A DNA stretch of 64,000 bases from Gelidibacter mesophilus DSM 14095 (lineage in GTDB: Bacteria > Bacteroidota > Bacteroidia > Flavobacteriales > Flavobacteriaceae). The DNA lies in assembly GCF_000423005.1 (NCBI RefSeq), contig NZ_AUHD01000006.1, positions 248,001 to 312,000 on the forward strand. The letters are read 5' to 3'. Below are positions 8,391 to 18,266 of the stretch, in pieces. The position numbers and the translations under genes were made by a program. How positions within the stretch are numbered: the first letter of the stretch is position 1; each line of letters starts with the position of its first letter. The notes below the pieces were generated by a model. It was not told where the DNA came from. It ran no database searches and saw nothing but the letters and a program-made list of their open reading frames with translations.

Positions 8391-9368
8391 ATGAAGACAA
8401 TTCAATTTAGAGAAGCTATTTGTGAAGCCATGAGCGAAGAGATGCGCCGTGACGAACGCGTTTATTTAATGGGCGAAGAGGTCGCAGAATATAATGGTGC
8501 CTATAAAGCATCTAAAGGGATGTTGGACGAATTTGGTGCCAAACGTGTGATCGATACGCCTATTGCGGAACTTGGTTTTGCGGGTGTTGCCATTGGATCA
8601 ACCATGACCGGATGCCGTCCGATTGTGGAATATATGACTTTTAACTTCTCTTTGGTTGGGATCGACCAAATTATAAACAATGCAGCAAAAATCAGACAAA
8701 TGTCTGGTGGGCAATTTCCTTGTCCAATTGTCTTTAGAGGTCCAACAGCTTCTGCAGGACAGTTGGGAGCAACGCACTCTCAAGCTTTTGAAAACTGGTT
8801 TGCCAATACACCAGGCCTGAAAGTTGTAGTGCCATCAACGCCTTATGATGCCAAGGGACTTTTAAAATCGGCCATTCGTGATGACGATCCTGTTATTTTT
8901 ATGGAAAGTGAACAAATGTATGGTGATAAAGGTGAAGTGCCAGAAGGTGAATATACCATTCCAATAGGTGTGGCAGAAATTAAGCGTGAAGGTACAGATG
9001 TTACCATCGTTTCTTTTGGAAAAATTATAAAAGAAGCCTATAAAGCGGCTGACGAATTGGAAAAAGAAGGAATTTCATGCGAAATCATTGACTTAAGAAC
9101 CGTACGTCCTTTAGATAAGGAAGCCATCTTAAAATCAGTAAAGAAAACTAATAGATTAGTCGTTTTGGAAGAGGCCTGGCCTTTTGGAAACGTTTCTACA
9201 GAAATAACCTATATTGTACAATCGGAAGCTTTTGATTATTTAGATGCACCGGTTGTAAAAATTAATACTGCAGATACCCCGGCACCTTACTCACCAGAGC
9301 TTTTTAAAGAATGGTTGCCAGATAGTAATGAAGTCGTGAAAGCAGTAAAAAAAGTAATGTATAAATAA
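8391..9368 (+). CDS. pdhB: Pyruvate dehydrogenase E1 component subunit beta
   Basis: E1 alpha/beta decarboxylates pyruvate with thiamine diphosphate and transfers the acetyl group to the E2 lipoyl domain. Family features: REAICEAMSEEM, LMGEEVAEYNGAYKASKG, the cofactor-activating Glu region, TPIAELGFAGVAIG, EYMTFNFSLVGIDQIINNAAK, GPTASAGQLGATHSQ, and a transketolase C-terminal domain from about residue 190. The start at 8391 (MKTIQFREA) agrees with homologues; GGAAG lies 6 nt upstream. An in-frame ATG at 8385 and a TTG at 8370 are less likely. E1 alpha and E2 are not in the window. A hairpin with a T tract follows, so it is probably monocistronic. Confidence 0.95.
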   Translation: MKTIQFREAICEAMSEEMRRDERVYLMGEEVAEYNGAYKASKGMLDEFGAKRVIDTPIAELGFAGVAIGSTMTGCRPIVEYMTFNFSLVGIDQIINNAAKIRQMSGGQFPCPIVFRGPTASAGQLGATHSQAFENWFANTPGLKVVVPSTPYDAKGLLKSAIRDDDPVIFMESEQMYGDKGEVPEGEYTIPIGVAEIKREGTDVTIVSFGKIIKEAYKAADELEKEGISCEIIDLRTVRPLDKEAILKSVKKTNRLVVLEEAWPFGNVSTEITYIVQSEAFDYLDAPVVKINTADTPAPYSPELFKEWLPDSNEVVKAVKKVMYK

Positions 9369-9392
9369 ATCGCAATTTTTTGCGTTATCATA

Positions 9393-9428
9393 ACTTCATC
9401 GGCACTTGTGTTGATGGAGTTTTTTTTC
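9393..9428 (+). terminator. Intrinsic terminator after pdhB
   Basis: ACTTCATC / GATGGAGT, 8 bp with one G-U pair and a 12-nt loop, is followed by a T tract. It ends two nucleotides before the ATG of the next gene, so that gene's promoter must overlap it or lie upstream. Confidence 0.7.
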
Positions 9429-9430
9429 TT

Positions 9431-11929
9431 ATGAACCTAAACCTACGTACCCTAGTTTTTTTCTTCGGAATTTTTTCCACCTACGCCCAAACCAAAGTTA
9501 GCGGCTATGTGTATGATGAAAACAATGTTTCAGTGGCCTATGCCAATGTGCTTTTTAAAGGATCAACTGAAGGAACCATAACCAACGAAGAGGGCCGTTT
9601 CTATTTAGAGTCAAGTAATACTTACGATGCTCTTATCGTCTCTTTTATCGGTTATGAAACTCTTGAAATTCCGTTGACAAAAAAAGTCAATTATGAGTTG
9701 AAATTTGTCTTAAAGGAAGATGCTGGACAATTGGATGAAGTTTATATTGTCACAGGAAAACAATCAAAAAAGGAGAGTGAAAACCCTGCCATCGCTATCT
9801 TAAAGAAAATCTGGGATCGTAAGCGTCAAAACGGACTGCGGCAATTTAAACAGTACCAGTATGACAAATACGAGAAAGTAGAGTTTGATATTAATACCAT
9901 AGACAGTTCGTTAATAAAAAGTAAGCTTTTTAAGGGGATGGAGTTTGTCTTTGATCAGGTAGATACCAGTAAGGTCACCGGAAAAACCTATCTGCCTATT
10001 TTTATCAATGAAGCCAGTAGCAAGGTATATGGTGATAATTTGAAGTCAAGGGAAAAGGAGGATCTAAAAGGTAACAAGAATTCTGGATTTAGTAATAACC
10101 AGATTATTATTGACTTTATTGACGATCTCTATTCTGATTTTGATATTTACGATAACTATCTCAGATTTTTTGATAAAAGCTTTGTGAGTCCGATTTCAAA
10201 AACTGGCATCAACACTTACAATTATGTGCTTTCTGACAGTACTTTTATTGGAGATAAATGGTGCTATAATATCATCTACTATCCTCGGCGAAAAAATGAA
10301 CTGACCTTCAAAGGCGATTTTTGGGTCAACGACACCACTTTTGCGATTAAGGAAATCAATTTGCAGGCTTCAAAAAGTGCTAATATCAATTGGGTAAAGG
10401 AAATTTATATTGAGCAAGAGTTTGAAGTTTTGAACGATTCCATATTTTTGATTGAACGCGACTATTTTATGTCAGACTTCGCCTTTAACAAAAAGGAGAA
10501 ATCGCGAGGAGTTTACGGGAAACGTACCACGCTATATGATAATTATAAGTTTGATATTCCTAAAGATGATAAGTTTTACACGAAAGAAGTGTACAGTTAT
10601 AATCAAGATGTTTATAATAGGGATGATGATTTTTGGGAACAGAATCGAATGGAATCCCTGAGTCAGGATGAAAAGGGCGTTTACAAAATGTTGGACACCC
10701 TTAAAACTGTAAAAAAGTTTAAGCAGTTATATAATATTGGAAGTATACTTGGCTCAGGATATGTGGAGTTTTCTGATATCAATTTTGATTACGGCCCAAT
10801 TTTTTCCACATTTGGTTTTAATGAAGTGGAAGGCATCCGTGTAAGAACGGGTGGTCGAACGTATTTTGGACCTAATGATTTGTGGCGTGTGGAAGGTTTT
10901 CTAGCTTACGGATTTCGAGATAACAAATTTAAATATGGCATTTCAGGAAAGTGGCTGATTGATAAAAAGAATCGGTTCATTATTTCAGCAGGAAATAGGC
11001 GTGATGTGGAACAAATTGGTGTCAATTTAACCGCTTCTACAGATATTCTTGGGCGAAGTTTAGCCTCATCAACGCTGATTACAAAAAGTACGAATGATAA
11101 GTTAAGTAACGTCAATATAACCACCGTCGCTATGGATTTGGAACCGGTGCGGAATTTGGTGTTTCGACTAAGCGGTACTTATCAAACCTTAAGCTCAGCT
11201 TCAGAAACGTTTAGTCTGGATTATTATACGGATGCGACTCAAACCACAACGGAGTCAGAGATCATGCAATATGAAAATGCTTTCTCGGTCTCTTATTATC
11301 CAGGTCGCAAAATGACGGGATTTGGAGTAGAGCGACATGTCGCTAATGACAACTATCCTAGTTTATTTGCCCAGGTGACCCGAGGGGATAAAGCGATTTT
11401 TAATAGTGATTTTGATTATACCAAGGTTCAGTTTTCATATATTCAACCTTGGCATGTGGGTGCTTATGGACGGTTGACTACCACCATTGAAGCGGGGAAA
11501 ACATTTGGTGAGGTTCCATTAGGGCTTTTGAGCGTTGTACCAGGAAATCAGGCGTATTTTTCAATCTATAATACGTTTTCACAATTGGATTATTATGAGT
11601 TTGTAACTGATACTTACACATCTTTACATATAGAACATAACTTCAACGGGCGCTTCTTTTCAAGAATTCCGTTTTTAAGAAAATACAATCTTCGTGAAAT
11701 CGTGGGCATTAGAGGGGTTTGGGGTGATATTTCTCAAGCTAATAAAGATTTAAATGCTTCAGGCTTGACGTATATGGCGCCTACAGATCAAATATATTAT
11801 GAATACAGTGTGGGCATTGGAAATATTTTTAAAGTGTTTCGTATCGATTTTAACTTTAGAGGTAACTATCTCGACAATCCACAGGCTCGTGATTTTGGGG
11901 TAACGGGGAGTTTTGGATTTAATTTTTAA
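9431..11929 (+). CDS. DUF5686 outer membrane protein with carboxypeptidase-like regulatory domain
   Basis: About 832 residues. A signal peptide (MNLNLRTLVFFFGIFSTYAQ) is followed by a carboxypeptidase-regulatory-like beta sandwich (about 21-105: KVSGYVYDENN, NEEGRF, FIGYET), then the long DUF5686 region, which ends as an outer-membrane barrel with the C-terminal aromatic residue FNF. This combination is characteristic of Bacteroidota and is thought to be an outer membrane protein of unknown substrate. The upstream in-frame TTG (9380) is inside the pdhB terminator, so ATG 9431 is chosen. Function unknown beyond location and family. Confidence 0.88.
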   Translation: MNLNLRTLVFFFGIFSTYAQTKVSGYVYDENNVSVAYANVLFKGSTEGTITNEEGRFYLESSNTYDALIVSFIGYETLEIPLTKKVNYELKFVLKEDAGQLDEVYIVTGKQSKKESENPAIAILKKIWDRKRQNGLRQFKQYQYDKYEKVEFDINTIDSSLIKSKLFKGMEFVFDQVDTSKVTGKTYLPIFINEASSKVYGDNLKSREKEDLKGNKNSGFSNNQIIIDFIDDLYSDFDIYDNYLRFFDKSFVSPISKTGINTYNYVLSDSTFIGDKWCYNIIYYPRRKNELTFKGDFWVNDTTFAIKEINLQASKSANINWVKEIYIEQEFEVLNDSIFLIERDYFMSDFAFNKKEKSRGVYGKRTTLYDNYKFDIPKDDKFYTKEVYSYNQDVYNRDDDFWEQNRMESLSQDEKGVYKMLDTLKTVKKFKQLYNIGSILGSGYVEFSDINFDYGPIFSTFGFNEVEGIRVRTGGRTYFGPNDLWRVEGFLAYGFRDNKFKYGISGKWLIDKKNRFIISAGNRRDVEQIGVNLTASTDILGRSLASSTLITKSTNDKLSNVNITTVAMDLEPVRNLVFRLSGTYQTLSSASETFSLDYYTDATQTTTESEIMQYENAFSVSYYPGRKMTGFGVERHVANDNYPSLFAQVTRGDKAIFNSDFDYTKVQFSYIQPWHVGAYGRLTTTIEAGKTFGEVPLGLLSVVPGNQAYFSIYNTFSQLDYYEFVTDTYTSLHIEHNFNGRFFSRIPFLRKYNLREIVGIRGVWGDISQANKDLNASGLTYMAPTDQIYYEYSVGIGNIFKVFRIDFNFRGNYLDNPQARDFGVTGSFGFNF

Positions 11930-11939
11930 AATATTGAAC

Positions 11940-12479
11940 TCAAGAATTTATACGTTTGGCTTTTGTGTTTTTCAACAGCCCTTTCCCAAATTCCTTTAAA
12001 TTACTGGCCAGTCTGAGATGTGGGCTTGGGATTTTATCGAGAATCAATTCTAATTTGCCTATGGCAGAATCTACATTTTTCTCATTTAACTCACTCAGTT
12101 TGATGCGCTCAACAATTTGAATGTGAGGATCTAAACTTGGTACGCCTTTAACAAACAATCTGTAGACATATCCAATCTCTACCATTTGACTGTTTTGGAA
12201 ATAGCTTTTTTTGCCATCAATATTCTTATATGGTTCCACATGAATGATGAAATCTGATTTTTCAGTGCCAGAAATGTATCCCTTTTCAAATTCAGATTGT
12301 TTTTCAGTCCGTATTCGTTCTAAAATTTGATTTTTTTCTTTCTCAAATTCCATCTCTTTCGCTTTTATAGCAATTGTTCTTTTATGTTTTTGATTGGTAA
12401 AGAATATCAACAGTACAATGATCCAAATGAATGTTGCACCTAGAATCCCTATGAACATGTCTTGTGTCATCATAATCAT
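11940..12479 (-). CDS. Hypothetical membrane-anchored protein
   Basis: 179 residues, family not recognised. One N-terminal transmembrane helix (about residues 8-27, IGILGATFIWIIVLLIFF) is followed by a highly charged likely coiled coil (about 30-65, many Lys/Glu) and then a soluble mixed alpha/beta region ending in a basic tail (KNTKAKRINS). Topology would place the coiled coil and soluble domain in the cytoplasm. It converges with the DUF5686 gene, only 10 bp away. The start may be the second or third Met of MIMM. Confidence 0.6.
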   Translation of the reverse strand: MIMMTQDMFIGILGATFIWIIVLLIFFTNQKHKRTIAIKAKEMEFEKEKNQILERIRTEKQSEFEKGYISGTEKSDFIIHVEPYKNIDGKKSYFQNSQMVEIGYVYRLFVKGVPSLDPHIQIVERIKLSELNEKNVDSAIGKLELILDKIPSPHLRLASNLKEFGKGLLKNTKAKRINS

Positions 12480-12892
12480 TTTATTTTGTCCTATTGCAGG
12501 TTTATCAAAACGGACCTTTTAGGAGAGGAATAATGTTAAAGTCCAATACACATCCGAAACTTATTTTATCTGTACTGAGTTGCTATTAAACATTAATAGT
12601 ATTGCTTCGACAGCAAAATTAAGAATAAGTTCTCATTTATGGTCTTTTTTTCAAAAGTCCATTCTATGAAAGAAGCCAAATTTTAATTCTGCTCCTAATT
12701 AATTAGAGAAAAATTGCGTTATCAATTTGAGTGTGTAGTAATCAAATCATGCTTAACCCAAGAATATATTTATTAATATTGGTGCTTAGGTTGCTTCTCC
12801 GCTGTATTGACTTAAAATGAATATCCTGCATTAAAAAATACGCCATTCTTGGGTGTAGTTTCCATTAAAATAAAACTATTGTTGCCTTATTT
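12480..12892. other. Gene-free spacer
   Basis: 413 bp between two minus-strand genes with no ORF of note. CAAAATTA at 12614-12621 reads TAATTTTG on the minus strand and may be the -7 element for the gene ending at 11940. Otherwise AT-rich, with no repeat or structure I can name. Confidence 0.5.
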
Positions 12893-13411
12893 TTAATTCG
12901 CTACATAATATTTTACAGAAACTAATTCCATAATCCCTGGGACACCTAGGTCTGGATCTATCGGATATTCTTTGTCAAACGTTAGTGTACAACTAGCTTT
13001 GGCAGGAATTACACCGCACGGTATGGATGCTTCGTTGCCATAGGTTCTGGTAAACTCTATTTCTTCAGATTTGATGGTAAGAAAGGGAAGGCCTTCTGCA
13101 GCATAAGCATTGGGATTATTCTGTTTAATCTGAAATTTGAGCTGCGAGGTGTTATTTCCAGTATCCGGAATGTAGGTAAAGAATATAACTTCATAAGAGA
13201 AGTTTTTGAGCTCCGGTGGTGTCCCAATTTCTCCTGGCTCAGGAAAATCGCAAGGCACTTCCTCCATCACATCATAACTTTGAAATTGGTTGTTGACCAC
13301 GTAATAGTGAGGAATGGCCATCATTTTTGTACACTCATCATCTTTTGATGAGCACCCGGAGATGATCAATGAAACCATTAAAAGCGACACAAATATTATT
13401 TTATTATTCAT
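12893..13411 (-). CDS. Surface lipoprotein of unknown function
   Basis: 172 residues. The signal peptide ends in the lipobox LIISGC, with the lipidated Cys at about residue 20. The next residues are SSKDDE, which matches the lipoprotein export signal (Ser-Lys-Asp/Glu-rich, positions +2 to +6) that sends Bacteroidota lipoproteins to the cell surface. The mature part contains several Cys (CTKM, PCDFP, PCGVIPAKASCTL) and beta-rich stretches, but I recognise no family. A promoter element lies 48 nt upstream. It stands alone between two spacers. Confidence 0.75.
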   Translation of the reverse strand: MNNKIIFVSLLMVSLIISGCSSKDDECTKMMAIPHYYVVNNQFQSYDVMEEVPCDFPEPGEIGTPPELKNFSYEVIFFTYIPDTGNNTSQLKFQIKQNNPNAYAAEGLPFLTIKSEEIEFTRTYGNEASIPCGVIPAKASCTLTFDKEYPIDPDLGVPGIMELVSVKYYVAN

Positions 13412-13458
13412 GAGATTGAGGCTTTGTCCTTAGGTTAATATAAAGAGGATTTGTTAGT

Positions 13459-13466
13459 CAAATGTA
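13459..13466 (-). promoter_or_regulatory. -7 element for the lipoprotein gene
   Basis: Reads TACATTTG on the minus strand, a TAnnTTTG match, placing the transcript start about 40-45 nt before the ATG. No clear -33 element. Confidence 0.5.
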
Positions 13467-13696
13467 GCAAAAAAAACGAACGGTTTTTATGGTTTTGGCG
13501 AAGGTTGAAAATATTTAATTTCACTTAATGACCAAGGTTGAAAGGCGTCCTATTTTTTGGTTCAGTGGGGTTTTAATTTAGATAAAACCTTGTCGTTTAT
13601 TGTTGGTTTCAAAAGAAATGATATGCGTAAGAAGTTGGAAGCGGAGGCGACATAAAAATTTGACTCATATTCAGTGGTACATAACAAAGACTTCCG

Positions 13697-13704
13697 TATC
13701 TTTG
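13697..13704 (+). promoter_or_regulatory. -7 element for ppa
   Basis: TATCTTTG fits TAnnTTTG and lies 69 nt before the ppa ATG. The -33 region is weak. Confidence 0.5.
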
Positions 13705-13773
13705 CACGCCTAAAAAACAGAAGAACATTTAATATAAGCCGCTAACAAAAAGGCTTTTAAAATAAATAATATC

Positions 13774-14301
13774 ATGAGTCCAAAAGGAAAAAAAACATTT
13801 GATGTACTGATTGAAATCCCAAAAGGAAGCCGTAACAAATTTGAATATGATTTTGAATTAAAGAAAATCCGCTTTGACCGTTTGTTGTTTTCTTCTATGA
13901 TGTATCCTGCCGATTATGGCTTCATTCCAGAAACCTTAGCCTTGGATGGGGATCCTTTGGACGTTTTGGTGTTGGGAACAGAGCCTACCTTTCCAATGTG
14001 TGTTATGGAAGTAAAGCCTATTGGTGTTTTCCATATGGCGGATGAAAAAGGAAATGACGAAAAAATAATTTGCGTTCCAGTATCTGATCCTATTTGGAAT
14101 ACGCTCAATGATTTATCTGATGTAAACGCCCACCAAATAAAGGAAATAGAGCATTTCTTTCAAGTTTATAAAGATTTAGAGAAGAAAAAAGTTGATGTTG
14201 GTGGTTGGGGTACTGCTGAAAAAGCTTATGAAATACTTGATAAATGTATTGATCGCTACGAAAACAGTGAGCACAAAACCAACGGAAATTTTACCATTTA
14301 A
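13774..14301 (+). CDS. ppa: Inorganic pyrophosphatase, soluble type I
   Basis: Hydrolyses pyrophosphate to two phosphates in the cytoplasm. The 175 residues match the family. Typical marks: IEIPKGSRNKFEYD, the active-site run ADYGFIPETLALDGDPLDVLVLG with three metal-binding Asp, and the later IICVPVSDP and HFFQVYKDLEKKKVDVGGW. The next gene is the membrane pyrophosphatase, but a strong terminator separates them. Having both soluble and membrane-bound enzymes side by side suggests that one disposes of pyrophosphate and the other conserves its energy. Confidence 0.96.
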   Translation: MSPKGKKTFDVLIEIPKGSRNKFEYDFELKKIRFDRLLFSSMMYPADYGFIPETLALDGDPLDVLVLGTEPTFPMCVMEVKPIGVFHMADEKGNDEKIICVPVSDPIWNTLNDLSDVNAHQIKEIEHFFQVYKDLEKKKVDVGGWGTAEKAYEILDKCIDRYENSEHKTNGNFTI

Positions 14302-14328
14302 TTTAATTACTTACTTATAAAAACCGAG

Positions 14329-14360
14329 AACCCCTTATTAAGCATAAGGGGTTTTTTATT
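14329..14360 (+). terminator. Intrinsic terminator between ppa and hppA
   Basis: AACCCCTTAT / ATAAGGGGTT, a perfect 10-bp stem with a 5-nt loop, followed by a T tract. 27 nt after the ppa stop. Confidence 0.92.
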
Positions 14361-14417
14361 TCTCTTTGATTTTACTACTTTAGCAACCATTTAAAACTAA
14401 TCAATCTAATTATATTT

Positions 14418-16814
14418 ATGGAATCAATGATGATTTATATGCCTATTGCAATGGCAGCCTTAGGGTTAATTTACATGCTCATAAAGAAATCATGGGTCAT
14501 GAAACAAGATGCTGGAGATGGAAAAATGAAAGAAATTTCAGACCACATCTACGAAGGTGCCCTAGCGTTTTTAAATGCAGAATATAGATTGTTGGCCATT
14601 TTTGTGGTGATAGTAAGTGTATTACTAGCTATCGTTTCATTTGTAGTGCCAACAACACACTGGTTAATTGTAGTTGCTTTTATTTTTGGAGCAGTATTTT
14701 CTGCATTTGCAGGAAATATAGGGATGAAAATTGCCACCAAGACCAACGTCAGAACCACACAAGCCGCACGTACAAGTTTGCCAAATGCACTAAAAGTTTC
14801 TTTTGGTGGCGGTACCGTTATGGGTCTTGGAGTAGCTGGATTGGCCGTTTTGGGCTTGACCGTTTTCTTCATTGTTTTCTTCCACGTTTTTATGGGAGGT
14901 GTTTGGACCAACACTATGGATATGACCATTGTTTTGGAAACCCTGGCAGGGTTTTCTCTTGGTGCGGAATCTATCGCCCTATTTGCACGTGTTGGTGGTG
15001 GAATTTATACCAAAGCAGCCGATGTGGGTGCGGATTTAGTAGGTAAAGTTGAAGCTGGTATTCCTGAAGATGATCCGCGTAACCCTGCTACCATTGCCGA
15101 TAACGTTGGTGATAACGTAGGTGACGTTGCTGGTATGGGAGCCGATTTGTTTGGTTCCTATGTGGCCACTGTTTTGGCAGCAATGGTATTGGGAAATTAT
15201 GTCATCAAAGATATGGGAGGCACTATTACAGATGGCTTTGGAGGGATTGGTCCTATCTTATTGCCAATGGCCATTGCAGGCGTTGGAATTATCATTTCAA
15301 TCATAGGAACATTAATGGTGAAGATACAAAGTAATGACGCCAAAGAGGCTCAAGTAATGGGCGCTTTAAACCGTGGGAACTGGGTATCTATTGCCTTGGT
15401 GGCGGCATCTTGCTATGGCTTGGTCATATGGATGCTACCAGAAACTATGACAATGGACTTCTTTGGCGAAGGTCTTCAAGAGATTTCTTCTCTGCGTGTG
15501 TTTTATGCTACTTTAGTTGGACTGGTTGTTGGTGCCGTTATATCATCAATCACCGAATTTTATACTGGTTTGGGAAAAAAACCAATCTTAAAAATTGTAC
15601 AACAATCAAGTACTGGTGCAGGAACCAATATTATTGCTGGTTTGGCCACAGGGATGATTTCAACATTCCCTTCAGTGCTTTTATTTGCTGCGGCTATTTG
15701 GACCTCTTATGCATTTGCAGGGTTCTACGGTGTAGCATTGGCAGCTTCAGCCATGATGGCTACCACAGCAATGCAATTGGCCATTGATGCCTTTGGACCT
15801 ATTGCGGATAACGCCGGTGGGATTGCTGAAATGAGTGAGCAAGACCCTATTGTAAGAGAGCGTACTGATATCTTGGATGCAGTTGGAAACACCACAGCAG
15901 CAACAGGTAAAGGATTTGCCATTGCTTCTGCAGCATTGACATCTTTAGCTTTATTTGCGGCTTATGTGACGTTTACGGGAATTGAGGGTATTAATATTTT
16001 TAAGGCACCTGTTTTGGCCATGTTATTTGTTGGTGGGATGGTGCCCGTAGTGTTTTCTGCTTTGGCAATGAATGCTGTTGGTAAAGCAGCCATGCAAATG
16101 GTGGAAGAAGTACGTCGTCAGTTTAGAGAAATTCCAGGGATAATGGAAGGTACAGGAAAACCTCAATATGATAAATGTGTGGCTATTTCAACGGAGGCAT
16201 CTTTAAAAGAAATGATATTGCCTGGATTGTTGACTATTGGATTCCCATTGGTGATCGCTTTTGTGCCGATGATTTTCGGAATGAATAATTTAGCCATTGC
16301 TGAAATGTTGGGTGGTTATATGGCAGGAGTTACCGTAAGTGGCGTACTTTGGGCAATTTTCCAAAATAACGCAGGTGGTGCTTGGGACAACGCTAAAAAA
16401 TCATTTGAGGCCGGTGTGTTGATCAACGGTGAGATGACCTATAAAGGGTCTGAAGCGCATAAAGCGGCTGTAACCGGAGATACGGTTGGAGATCCTTTTA
16501 AGGATACTTCTGGACCTTCAATGAATATTTTAATAAAATTAACCTGTTTAATAGGTTTGGTCATCGCGCCAATTTTAGGAGGTCACACAATTGCTGCCAC
16601 AGTTACAAGCACAGAGTTTGTTGAAACGACTAATGGGGTGACCGATGCTTTAGAGATAGAAATGGTTTCTGTAGATGCGGATAACGCCAAAGCAATTGTT
16701 ACTAAAATATATACAGATAATGGTAAGGTAATGAAAGAGGAGAGCGTACTGGAAGGTACGATGAAAGAAGTCAAAGCCGCTATTGCAGAACTGCAAGCCC
16801 AGAGCAAAAAATGA
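14418..16814 (+). CDS. hppA: Membrane-bound ion-pumping pyrophosphatase, K+-dependent type
   Basis: Couples pyrophosphate hydrolysis to ion export. Core motifs: [20 protein letters not shown] (192-212), [29 protein letters not shown] (217-245), and [19 protein letters not shown] (490-499) has Ala where K+-independent enzymes have Lys, so it should need K+. The ion-selective Glu usually found in helix 6 (LFES in Na+ pumps) is Gly246 here; instead there is Glu184 in LGAESIALF of helix 5, the arrangement I recall for the Flavobacterium-type H+ pump. The enzyme therefore probably pumps H+. Length 798 is long for bacteria; the last ~70 residues after the final helix are a soluble, charged tail of unknown use. 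Confidence 0.95.
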   Translation: MESMMIYMPIAMAALGLIYMLIKKSWVMKQDAGDGKMKEISDHIYEGALAFLNAEYRLLAIFVVIVSVLLAIVSFVVPTTHWLIVVAFIFGAVFSAFAGNIGMKIATKTNVRTTQAARTSLPNALKVSFGGGTVMGLGVAGLAVLGLTVFFIVFFHVFMGGVWTNTMDMTIVLETLAGFSLGAESIALFARVGGGIYTKAADVGADLVGKVEAGIPEDDPRNPATIADNVGDNVGDVAGMGADLFGSYVATVLAAMVLGNYVIKDMGGTITDGFGGIGPILLPMAIAGVGIIISIIGTLMVKIQSNDAKEAQVMGALNRGNWVSIALVAASCYGLVIWMLPETMTMDFFGEGLQEISSLRVFYATLVGLVVGAVISSITEFYTGLGKKPILKIVQQSSTGAGTNIIAGLATGMISTFPSVLLFAAAIWTSYAFAGFYGVALAASAMMATTAMQLAIDAFGPIADNAGGIAEMSEQDPIVRERTDILDAVGNTTAATGKGFAIASAALTSLALFAAYVTFTGIEGINIFKAPVLAMLFVGGMVPVVFSALAMNAVGKAAMQMVEEVRRQFREIPGIMEGTGKPQYDKCVAISTEASLKEMILPGLLTIGFPLVIAFVPMIFGMNNLAIAEMLGGYMAGVTVSGVLWAIFQNNAGGAWDNAKKSFEAGVLINGEMTYKGSEAHKAAVTGDTVGDPFKDTSGPSMNILIKLTCLIGLVIAPILGGHTIAATVTSTEFVETTNGVTDALEIEMVSVDADNAKAIVTKIYTDNGKVMKEESVLEGTMKEVKAAIAELQAQSKK

Positions 16815-16838
16815 TTTTTAATTAAAAAGAGTAAAATT

Positions 16839-16873
16839 AAGGCTATGTCTTCAGGATATAGCCTTTTCTATTT
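16839..16873 (+). terminator. Intrinsic terminator after hppA
   Basis: AAGGCTAT / ATAGCCTT, 8 bp with an 11-nt loop, followed by an interrupted T-rich stretch. Confidence 0.75.
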
Positions 16874-16999
16874 TAGACAACTTTGTTTGATAACATGGTG
16901 ATTTTGTAGAGGAGGATATGCTCAGAATTTTATTTTGAAATCGCCTCTATTTTTTAACAGGAACTCATCCTTATTAGCTTTTTTTACTAACTTGGTCTT

Positions 17000-18265
17000 A
17001 TGAATTATGAAGATCTCACAACATTAGGAATTGCCTTTGGTCTTGGCCTTTTGGTTGGCATGCAGCGTGAGAAACATAATAAAGATCAAATAGCTGGGGT
17101 AAGAACCTTTACGCTTATTTCTGTATTAGGGGTTGTTGCTGGCTTTTTGACCAAACTGTACGATAATCCTTTTGTGCTTCCCTTATTGGGGCTCGCCATG
17201 GCAGCAATGCTCATAACGGCCAATTTCATGAAACTAAAAAAACAGGATGATCCAACATTAGGTCAAACAACTGAAATGGCTGCGCTATTGATGTTTGCCA
17301 TTGGTGCGTATTTGGTGGTTGGAGATCGGGTAGTGGGCGTTATTATGGGGGCCGCCATTGCTATTTTATTATATATTAAAGATCACCTTCACAAGTTTAT
17401 CGAAGATTTAGAAGAAAAGGATGTCTCCGCAATTATGATTCTTGCCGGAATCAGCTTGATTATATTGCCCGTTTTACCAGATAGAACCTTCGGACCATTT
17501 GATGTGCTCAACCTGAGGAATATTTGGCTGATGGTCACCTTAATTGTTGGTATCAGCGTTGTTGGCTATTTCATTTATAAATTTATAGGTAAGAAATATG
17601 GCATTTTATCCAATGGTATTTTGGGAGGCCTTATTAGTAGTACGGCAACCACCGTTAGCTATGCCCGTTTTACTAAAAAAACTGAAAATATCCATAAAGC
17701 TGCTGCATTTGTAATTTTTGCCGCCGCAACGGTATCTTTGGTCCGTGTGATGATCGAGATTGGAGCAGTTATTCCAAGTCAGATTTCTCAAGTAGTGTTG
17801 CCAATCATTGCCTTATTCCTGTTGATGATTGGCTTGTCTGTTGTTCTTTTTTATCTTATCAATAAAAAAAGTACATCAGATGAAATGCCAAAACCAGAAA
17901 ACCCGGCGCAAATAAAAAGTGCATTAATGTTTGGTGCCATTTACGCCATTATTCTTTTGGCCGTTGCGTTTACCGAACAGAAATTAGGAGATAATGGCTT
18001 GTATATTGCCGCATTTGTTGGGGGATTGGCAAATAAGGATGCCATAACCTTATCACTATCGCAAAGTATTGGTGGTGGTCTGGATACCAACTCTGGTTGG
18101 CGCTTAATTGTGGTAGCCTCCTTGTCTAATTTTTTATTTAAAATTGTGCTCTGTGCCATTTTGGGGACAAGACAGTTAACAAAATGGGTGACCTTCTTTT
18201 TTGGAGCTACCATTATTGGCGGATTATTAATAATTTGGCTTTGGCCCGAAACTTGGCATTTTTAA
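17000..18265 (+). CDS. MgtC/SapB family + DUF4010 membrane protein
   Basis: 421 residues with about 11-12 predicted membrane helices. The N-terminal part (about 1-140) has the MgtC/SapB pattern, including GLGLLVGMQRE and AGVRTFTLISVLG with the conserved Arg-Thr. The C-terminal part (about 170-415) matches DUF4010, including GLISSTATTVSYARFTKK and GLANKDAITLSLSQ. MgtC proteins in pathogens affect Mg2+ and ATP homeostasis; for this long form the substrate is unknown. Its stop codon is one base before the start of the App1 phosphatase gene, so the two are translationally coupled. Confidence 0.85.
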   Translation: MNYEDLTTLGIAFGLGLLVGMQREKHNKDQIAGVRTFTLISVLGVVAGFLTKLYDNPFVLPLLGLAMAAMLITANFMKLKKQDDPTLGQTTEMAALLMFAIGAYLVVGDRVVGVIMGAAIAILLYIKDHLHKFIEDLEEKDVSAIMILAGISLIILPVLPDRTFGPFDVLNLRNIWLMVTLIVGISVVGYFIYKFIGKKYGILSNGILGGLISSTATTVSYARFTKKTENIHKAAAFVIFAAATVSLVRVMIEIGAVIPSQISQVVLPIIALFLLMIGLSVVLFYLINKKSTSDEMPKPENPAQIKSALMFGAIYAIILLAVAFTEQKLGDNGLYIAAFVGGLANKDAITLSLSQSIGGGLDTNSGWRLIVVASLSNFLFKIVLCAILGTRQLTKWVTFFFGATIIGGLLIIWLWPETWHF

Positions 18266-18266
18266 T

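Larger units (their letters stand above)
13412..13773. other. Divergent intergenic region, lipoprotein / ppa
   Basis: 362 bp without an ORF. It holds a minus-strand -7 element at 13459-13466 for the lipoprotein and a plus-strand one at 13697-13704 for ppa; the middle has nothing I can interpret. Confidence 0.5.

Noticed and set aside
14549-14929. 126-residue ORF antisense to hppA
   Set aside because: Mirror of repeated hydrophobic codons in the membrane protein; no independent support.
15410-15787. 125-residue plus-strand ORF in another frame of hppA
   Set aside because: Overlaps a highly conserved coding region and is odd in composition (Cys, Trp, Tyr-rich).
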